DNA of 14,352 nt from Smittium culicis (Eukaryota; Kickxellomycota; Harpellomycetes; Harpellales; Legeriomycetaceae). A program made the position numbers and the translations under genes. The DNA lies in the NCBI GenBank assembly GCA_001970855.1, contig LSSN01002414.1, positions 1 to 14,352 on the forward strand. The letters run 5' to 3'. Below the pieces are notes generated by a model. It was not told the DNA's origin. It worked only from the letters and a program-made list of their open reading frames with translations, and made no database searches. Positions 8,707 through 14,352 of this stretch are shown piece by piece (position 1 is the first letter of the stretch; each line of letters opens with the position of its first letter).

Positions 8707-11031
8707 TTTCGGATAAAATACTTTAGAATCATTTATAAGCATATTTGATAGCCCTTATATACTCATGATAAATTATTCAAATGGCCTAAAAAATTCAAAA
8801 ATAAATTTAATGTAGCCTAATATACCTCTTTATTAAGGTAAAATAATTAATATTTACCCAAAGTATTGATTAGTATTGAGTTAACGAAAGAAGGAACAGC
8901 TAAAAATTAAATTAAAGAATTTAAAAAGCCTCTGGTTTTTCTGGATAATCATAATCATAACTTATTTTACAAAGAAAAAAAAAATAATGTAACACTACCA
9001 TATAAAACGAAATATAAAATTATTATTAATAATAGCAAGTAGAAGCTTGTACAAATTTTATTTTGTATAAGTCATATAAAAAGCTAATAAAGTTAGAAGC
9101 TTTTGGCTGTCTCTCGAAAAAAAAATTTTTTAAAAAAACTCGACCATTTTTTAAAGTTTTAAATTTAATATTTATAATTAACTAATAAATAAGCTTCAAA
9201 ATATAAAAAAAAGTAAAAAATAAGTTAAACCTTAAGTCTTAAATCTCGTATATCTATATTTTTAAAAAAATTAAATTCACATTAAATCAAAACGTTAAAA
9301 TTTAGGCGTTGATACTCAGTTTTTATTTTTATTACTTTATTTTCAAAAATCTGATTTTTAAATTGATAAACTAAAATTCGTAATTGAAAATAAAGGTAGT
9401 GGTAATTAAAAACTGCAACAAATAACCTACAATAATTTTTATAAGTAATTATTTTATAGCATTAGTAATGTATATTATCGAAATCTGTTTTTTATTATTT
9501 TTTAAAAAAGATACGCCGATACTTTTAATTATGTTTAATAAACTCTCTGAGACTAAAAAAAAATAAAACTAATATACTTCTATCAGCTGATTATTCGAAT
9601 AAATTATTAATATTTGCGATAATTTTTTTAATAGTTAAATTTGTTAAATTGAAATAGTTCAATAAATCATAGTAATTTAAACATATTTCGAATATATAAT
9701 ATTAATAATCAAATTTTTATTAGATTGTTTTTTTGTCAATTAGTTCAAGTTCATCATTATGAAAATATTATATAAAAGATCATAAGACAAGATATTGGAT
9801 ATTGAAAATTTAATATTGCTACTCAAGTGTCTATTTTGAGAGGTGACTTATCCAAGATTTCAAGGATTCGTGTATATAATCGAAAAAAAAAAAAGCTTTT
9901 TATGTAAAACTGCATGTAATACGACCATATTTTATCGCAAAAAAAAAAAACGTACTAATAACGCTATTGGATTTTTTAATTTAAAGAAAGCTGAGTGACT
10001 AAAAAATGTGAGATGTGCATCTTGTATGCTAGATACACCACGTATAAATAAGAACTTAAAATATAAAAAGAAATCAAAAATAGTTTTAATTTTTGGAGCT
10101 AAAAAGGATATATGTATTTTAATGAGATGGTTTAAATGGAACATAAATCTTCTTAGTTACAACCTCGTTTTATTATTTTTAAATGATTGAATATGGCTTT
10201 AAATTAAAATAAATAAAAAAAAAGAGGCAAGAGTATGGAGAGAAGATGTTATAATTAATTATAATTTTTAAAATCATTTTATTAGTATGGATGTCTTATT
10301 TGTAAATTTTGTTACGTGAAAATATAGAGGTATTTATGATGAATATGATATTCCGCCTCAAACTTTGTTCAACGGATTCTTAAAACCGATAAAAAATTTT
10401 TGATCAGGTTACAGCTAATAATTGAAATGCTTCTACTTGATATTTTTTTAATGATTTACCAAAAATAATCAAGGCCATTTAGCTTGAATTTTCTTTCAAT
10501 AATCAGGAATTAGTATAGAATAATATTTCTATGATGAATAATAGCGAGGTTGGAAATTGAGAGTCGAAGTTTTTATTTCTTTGGCGTTAAACAGATTAAA
10601 TTTTCTCGTATTAATTTCTATACAGAATGTATTAATATGTTGATAAACATCTCGAGGAGTTAAAAAAGCTATTTTTAGATTGATAAAGCCATGATTTTGG
10701 TATTGATATTGATTTTTTACTTTTCGAAACTTAAGCCAAGATTTAAGGCCAAAAAATATATAAAAAATTTTTTTTTTAAAGATAATATAAATTATCTATC
10801 ACTAAATGTATTTCAGAGTCACTAAAGACAATTTCAACTGTTGATACATGGGCGATTCTTTATGAATTAGTCGTTTTGTAGCGAGAAGTGTTAATGTGTA
10901 TAAATTTGGATTCAAAAAACTATAGCCAGTAAGTTAATTTTTTTTTTTTAGCAAATAAAAATTTCAAATTTAAGTGAATAAATAGAAAAATCGATATGCC
11001 TTTTCAATTCCACCAATAATAATTACACATA
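8707..11031. other. Very A+T-rich stretch without recognisable genes
   Basis: No frame here rises clearly above the noise. The part from about 8800 to 9900 is the lowest in G+C of the window, with many A and T runs. A 60-codon + strand frame at 10008-10190 and an overlapping - strand frame at 9932-10144 look like composition effects. From about 10340 to 10900 one + strand frame has several 20-40 codon runs and could be another worn coding trace, but I could not match it. An imperfect 10-bp inverted repeat lies at 9046-9071. Confidence 0.35.
9046..9071. repeat. Imperfect inverted repeat, 10-bp arms
   Basis: CTTGTACAAA (9046-9055) pairs with TTTGTATAAG (9062-9071) at nine of ten positions around a 6-nt loop. 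It lies in gene-free DNA. No function is suggested. Confidence 0.4.
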
Positions 11032-11461
11032 ATGAATAATCAGTCAAATAACATTAAACTGCAACAAAGCTCTCTCTTTATTCAGAATCTCTCATATCGC
11101 AATGATGATCCAGATAAAGAACATGTTGGTATTTTATCAGAGAAAATTTTTTTGGGAAATGTATTTATAGGATTGGCAGTCGCTTTATATGGTGATCATA
11201 ATATGAAAAAGTCGGGAGTAAGAACACTATTTTTTTTTGGTGAAAATTACAGCTAGTTTTAGTTTTTTTACAAGTTTACGCCTTCCCATGTGTAAGAAAA
11301 ACATAAACAAAAAAGATAAAATCAGATGTTGTGTTCTTGAAATTAGTTCTTTTACGTTAAAAAGAAACATTTATATGGTGATGAACCTTAAATGCGAGTA
11401 TTTTGTATTCCGGAACAGACCTGAGTTAATGACCCTTTTCATTTTTGGATTGAAGGCTTAA
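11032..11461 (+). pseudogene. Two overlapping open frames offset at a T9 run, unknown protein
   Basis: Frame one starts at ATG 11032 (MNNQSNNIKLQQSSLF) and stays open for 74 codons to TAG 11254. It includes NDDPDKEHVGILSEKIFLG and an Ala/Gly/Leu-rich stretch. Frame two is open across 11237-11458, contains PMCKKNINKKDKIRCCVLE and ends at TAA 11459. The two meet at a T9 run (11230-11238), where a one-base length change would shift one into the other. Together they give about 143 codons without another stop, on the same strand as GDH and about 680 bp before it. This may be a single gene broken by an indel, a homopolymer sequencing error in a live gene, or two chance frames. No family recognised. 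Frame two has no ATG at its left end, which fits a continuation better than an independent gene. Confidence 0.4.
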
Positions 11462-12038
11462 AAAGAGTATCTTTTCTATAATTTATTTTGTTGGGTAAAA
11501 GATAGAGTTTGTGGATGAGATGTCAGGTTATTTTTAAATGTTGGTGATGCAAGATTTTCGATTAATGGCTTGTTCCAAATCTCGCATTTCTTTTTTAATA
11601 GTTTCATTAAGTTGCCATTTGTTCTAGTTCCATAAGTTTGTCTTTTTTTTATTTTTTATTTTCGTAGGCACTACTTTTTTTCGAATATTATTTTGCTTCC
11701 GGTTATCCACGTCGGTATATTTTTATAATATCGACGATTTGTAAATCGCACTAAGTTCAGTTAATGATACCCAATATTTGCGCATACACTTGTCGAAAAC
11801 AATTAAACTCCAATATGCAACCACTGCCCTCATGACTTTTAAATTCTTTCTACTTCCAACAAAGTTAATAGGGTCAAACGATGTCAAAAAATCTAATAGG
11901 CTATATTGCCATCAGCTAAGAAAATGTGGAGTAGTTTATTAGTAATTATAAGCCAAAAGAAAAAAAATGTCTAGCTCAGAAAGCTTAGTTTTACATTCCT
12001 AGAAATCGTCGTCTTTGATGTATACACTTCATTTCGCA
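11462..12038. other. Intergenic, upstream of the glutamate dehydrogenase gene
   Basis: No coding frame or repeat is supported here. The stretch ends at a TATA-like box and presumably carries upstream promoter elements of the GDH gene, none of which I can name. Confidence 0.5.
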
Positions 12039-12046
12039 TATAAATA
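12039..12046 (+). promoter_or_regulatory. TATA-like box of the GDH gene
   Basis: TATAAATA lies 96 nt before the GDH start codon. With transcription starting some 30 nt downstream, the 5' leader would be around 65-75 nt. TATA-like words are common in this A+T-rich DNA, so position is the main support. Confidence 0.35.
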
Positions 12047-12141
12047 CTCTAAATCAGCCATCATTCATATTTATTAAATTTATTATCCATTACTAGTTTA
12101 TTTTTATTTTCGTAAAAAATCAAATTCAGAGTTTAATACAT

Positions 12142-14331
12142 ATGCTTAATTTCCAAAGAATTTTAAGAGCTAAAGGGTACTATTAATTTTTTATTAAAAA
12201 GATTATAATTATATTACCCTGTTTATAAAAATATTTACTCATTAAAATTAAAATACTTTCCTATTTCCGCCTTTAATCCATTTTCCATTTCATTATACGT
12301 TATCTCAACCTAATTAAGCTAAATCTCTATTTGATTACATAAAAATTACCAAATAAATAATATAGTTTCACTTCAAGCCATTTGAGGTCAAAGTTCGTAG
12401 TTAGAAGTCTTTCCAGTAGTAAGCTAGCAATTCCATATTCACATATCAAATTATAGTTCGCATTAAATATCTGTTGCATTCAAATTAACCCTTCTTTATT
12501 TCTATGTACCAGCTAAATCGATTTATCCGGTCCTCGAAGATGAACCTTCTTTTTTAGAGTCGGTTGAAATGTATTTCGATCAGGCTGCCAAACATTCAAA
12601 TGCGTCAGAAGATATTCTAAAGTCTATTCGTTCCGTCGAGTCAGTCTTGAGCGTTTCTTTCCCAATCGAAGTATTTTTAATTTATTTTTGCTTTTTTTTC
12701 CCCCCTTACAACACATACGCATACTAGCTCAATGTTTACTGCAAAAAAATAATTTGTATTTAAAAAATACAATATATAAAAAATTTTTAATAGAAAGAAA
12801 ATGGTGAAATCGAAATCATCAAAGGATACAGAGCACACCATTCAAGACATAGACTACCCGTAAAAGGAGGAATTCGCTACTCAAGCCACGTAGATTTAGA
12901 GGAAGTTCAAGCTCTAGCTTCTCTAATGACTTACAAGTGCGCCATTGTTGATGTCCCTTATGGCGGCGCTAAGGGTGGTGTTTGTATAAATCCAAAAGAA
13001 TGGACACCTTCTCAACTAGAAAGAATTACAAGAAGATACACAATGGAACTATGCCAAAAAGGTTTTATTGGCCCTGGTATTGATGTACCTGCGCCTGACG
13101 TCGGTACTGGTGCAAGAGAAATGTCCTGGATCGCTGGTAATATACACTTATAATGTTTCAAATGCCCTCATTCATCTTATAAATTTTAAAAAAATACAAA
13201 TTATTATTACTATAAAAACTATTACAATACTCAAAATACGACGCATTTTTAAATCCCTTTTTGTGTCGATTCATCTTTAATTTAGATACTTACCGTCAAT
13301 TTAACCCAACTGATGTAAATGGATCTGGTTGTGTTACCGGAAAACCAGTCTCGAATGGTGGTGTTAGAGGCAGAAATGAGGCCACAGGATTAGGAGTTTT
13401 CTATGCGGTTCGTGAGTTTTTGAGCTATCCAGAAGTTATGAGTAAAGCTAACCATCATGGAAAAATTCAAGATACTAAAATTATCATCCAAGGATTTGGA
13501 AATGTTGGGTTTTGGTCCGCTAAATTCTTCAGCGCTAATGGGTATTTTATCTTTAACATATTTCTCGTTATATCAATCTCTATCTACTAATTATTTAAAA
13601 TATTTTTAAAAGTTTTTTATTTCCACAAGTTAAAATTTTTAAACTTATTTAGAGCAAAAATAATCGGAATTGCCGAACAAGAAACTAGCCTTTATAATGA
13701 AGATGGAATTGATATACAAGCTTTGTTTGATTATAAAAAAGAAAATAACACGCTAATAGGATTTCCTGGTGCAAAACATATTGATAACTCGCTATCTTTG
13801 CTCGAAATGGATTGCGACGTTCTGATTCCTGCAGCTTTAGAAAGACAAATAGGTATGGTAAATGCTGATAGAATTAAGGCCAAGATAATTGCAGAAGCTG
13901 CTAATGGCCCTCTTACACCGAGCGCCAATAGCCTTTTACTTAGTAAAGGTAAAGTCATTCTCCCTGATTTGCTGTTGAATGCAGGCGGTGTCTGCGTTTC
14001 ATACTTTGAGTGGCTAAAGAATCTATCACACGTAAGATTTGGAAGAATGAACAAGAAATGGGACGAAAATTCAAAGGCGAAGCTGCTCAGCATAGTCGAA
14101 AAAGGGGCTGGAAGAACATTAAATGATGTAGAACGCAGAACAATTATCCACGGAGCAGAAGAACAAGATTTGGTTTACTCTGGGTTAGAAGATACAATGT
14201 CTATTGCCTGCGCTGAAACCCACGAAACTGCCACTTCGAAGGGAATCGATTACAGAACAGCTGCGCTAGTAAATGCTATCAATAAGATATCCACAGTTTA
14301 CAATGCTTCCGGATCGATGTTCTCAAACTAG
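12142..14331 (+). CDS. GDH: Glutamate dehydrogenase, mitochondrial type, six exons
   Basis: Glutamate dehydrogenase reversibly oxidises glutamate to 2-oxoglutarate and ammonium, linking amino-acid nitrogen to the TCA cycle. Exons: 12142-12176, 12366-12418, 12513-12670, 12794-13136, 13286-13541, 13653-14331 (1524 nt, 507 residues), close to the family's usual length. Residues 1-30 have Arg/Lys at 6, 9, 11, 19, 21 and 25 and no acid, as in mitochondrial leaders. [10 protein letters not shown] (46-55) and SFPIE (78-82) open the enzyme fold. PVKGGIRYS (104-112) is the glutamate-binding region. [14 protein letters not shown] (136-149) fits the GLFV active-site signature, with Lys142. [10 protein letters not shown] (175-184) follows. 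The coenzyme fold has GFGNVG (266-271), and Glu290 ends its second strand, which favours NAD(H). [26 protein letters not shown] and a complete C-terminus ending FSN are all present. The ATG has an in-frame TAG upstream (12094) with no ATG between. Sequence style is closest to amoebozoan and other protist enzymes. Exon 1 is the least certain part. Confidence 0.96.
12177..12365 (+). other. GDH intron 1 (189 nt)
   Basis: It starts GTACTA and ends AATATAG, interrupting a Gly codon after two bases. Joining across it gives a basic leader with no stop, and phase agrees with the next exon. It is the least certain intron, because exon 1 encodes only 11 full codons and the leader has no strong homologue. 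Confidence 0.7.
12419..12512 (+). other. GDH intron 2 (94 nt)
   Basis: It starts GTAAGC and ends TACCAG. TTAAC at 12485-12489 is branch-point-like and is followed by a pyrimidine-rich tract. It splits a Thr codon after one base and joins the leader to KSIYPVLED. Confidence 0.85.
12671..12793 (+). other. GDH intron 3 (123 nt)
   Basis: It starts GTATTT and ends TTTAATAG, between codons. Removing it joins SFPIE to [14 protein letters not shown], exactly as the family requires. A T8C6 tract at 12692-12705 sits unusually near the 5' end for a pyrimidine tract. Confidence 0.95.
13137..13285 (+). other. GDH intron 4 (149 nt)
   Basis: It starts GTAATA and ends AATTTAG, splitting the Asp197 codon after one base. 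The join restores MSWIADTYRQF, a conserved block. Confidence 0.97.
13542..13652 (+). other. GDH intron 5 (111 nt)
   Basis: It starts GTATTT and ends TATTTAG, splitting the Gly282 codon after two bases. The join restores [12 protein letters not shown] in the coenzyme-binding fold. Confidence 0.97.
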
Positions 14332-14352
14332 GTTTTATTTACAATTTTTTTT

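Noticed and set aside
1..9000. Stop-codon reassignment as the cause of the interrupted frames
   Set aside because: All three stop codons interrupt the frames, and GDH has none in frame and ends at a normal TAG in the conserved place.
9932..10190. Overlapping frames on both strands
   Set aside because: Both are short and biased by A and T runs, with no recognisable motif and no continuation.
11100..11256. Faint resemblance to the MCM helicase segment before the Walker A motif
   Set aside because: Only an Ala/Leu/Gly-rich stretch resembles it. No Walker A, Walker B or arginine-finger motif follows in any frame.
13068..13280. 70-codon + strand frame overlapping GDH exon 4
   Set aside because: It is in the wrong frame for the enzyme and runs into intron 4.
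13731..14093. 120-codon - strand frame
   Set aside because: It lies antisense within GDH exon 6, and the sense strand is clearly the conserved enzyme.

Overview
The window is very A+T-rich eukaryotic nuclear DNA. By eye it is about three quarters A+T, with many homopolymer runs. It holds one clearly intact gene, at the right-hand end on the + strand: a six-exon, mitochondrial-type glutamate dehydrogenase (12142-14331, 507 codons plus stop). All five introns are short (94-189 nt), begin GT and end AG, and keep the frame. The encoded protein looks more like the GDH of amoebozoans and other protists than like animal, plant or classical fungal enzymes. This points to a free-living or parasitic protist or an early-branching fungal relative; the taxon cannot be fixed from this window.

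The left 1 kb carries the worn-down 3' end of a Ty3/Gypsy-type retrotransposon pol gene. The integrase core, its C-terminal module and a following purine tract can still be traced on the + strand across several frameshifts and stops. Between this relic and GDH lie about 11 kb without an intact gene, but not without traces of protein coding.

On the - strand from about 4858 down to 1286, protein-like reading frames follow one another almost without a gap. They include one clean 154-codon stretch, broken by scattered stops and a few frame changes. This looks like one or two large dead genes that I cannot identify. On the + strand, shorter broken frames of the same style occur at 6363-6707, 7428-8236, 8319-8672 and 11032-11461. 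The + strand changes from T-rich to A-rich near 4.97 kb, where these dead frames diverge. The layout could be a decayed large mobile or viral element with divergent genes, or a graveyard of several insertions. The sequence alone does not decide between these.

The GDH gene has a TATA-like box about 100 bp upstream of its ATG and a first exon of only 35 nt. Exons 1-2 together encode an arginine/serine-rich, acid-free leader that should send the enzyme to mitochondria. There it would interconvert glutamate and 2-oxoglutarate plus ammonium, probably with NAD(H). No tRNA, rRNA or CRISPR structure was seen.
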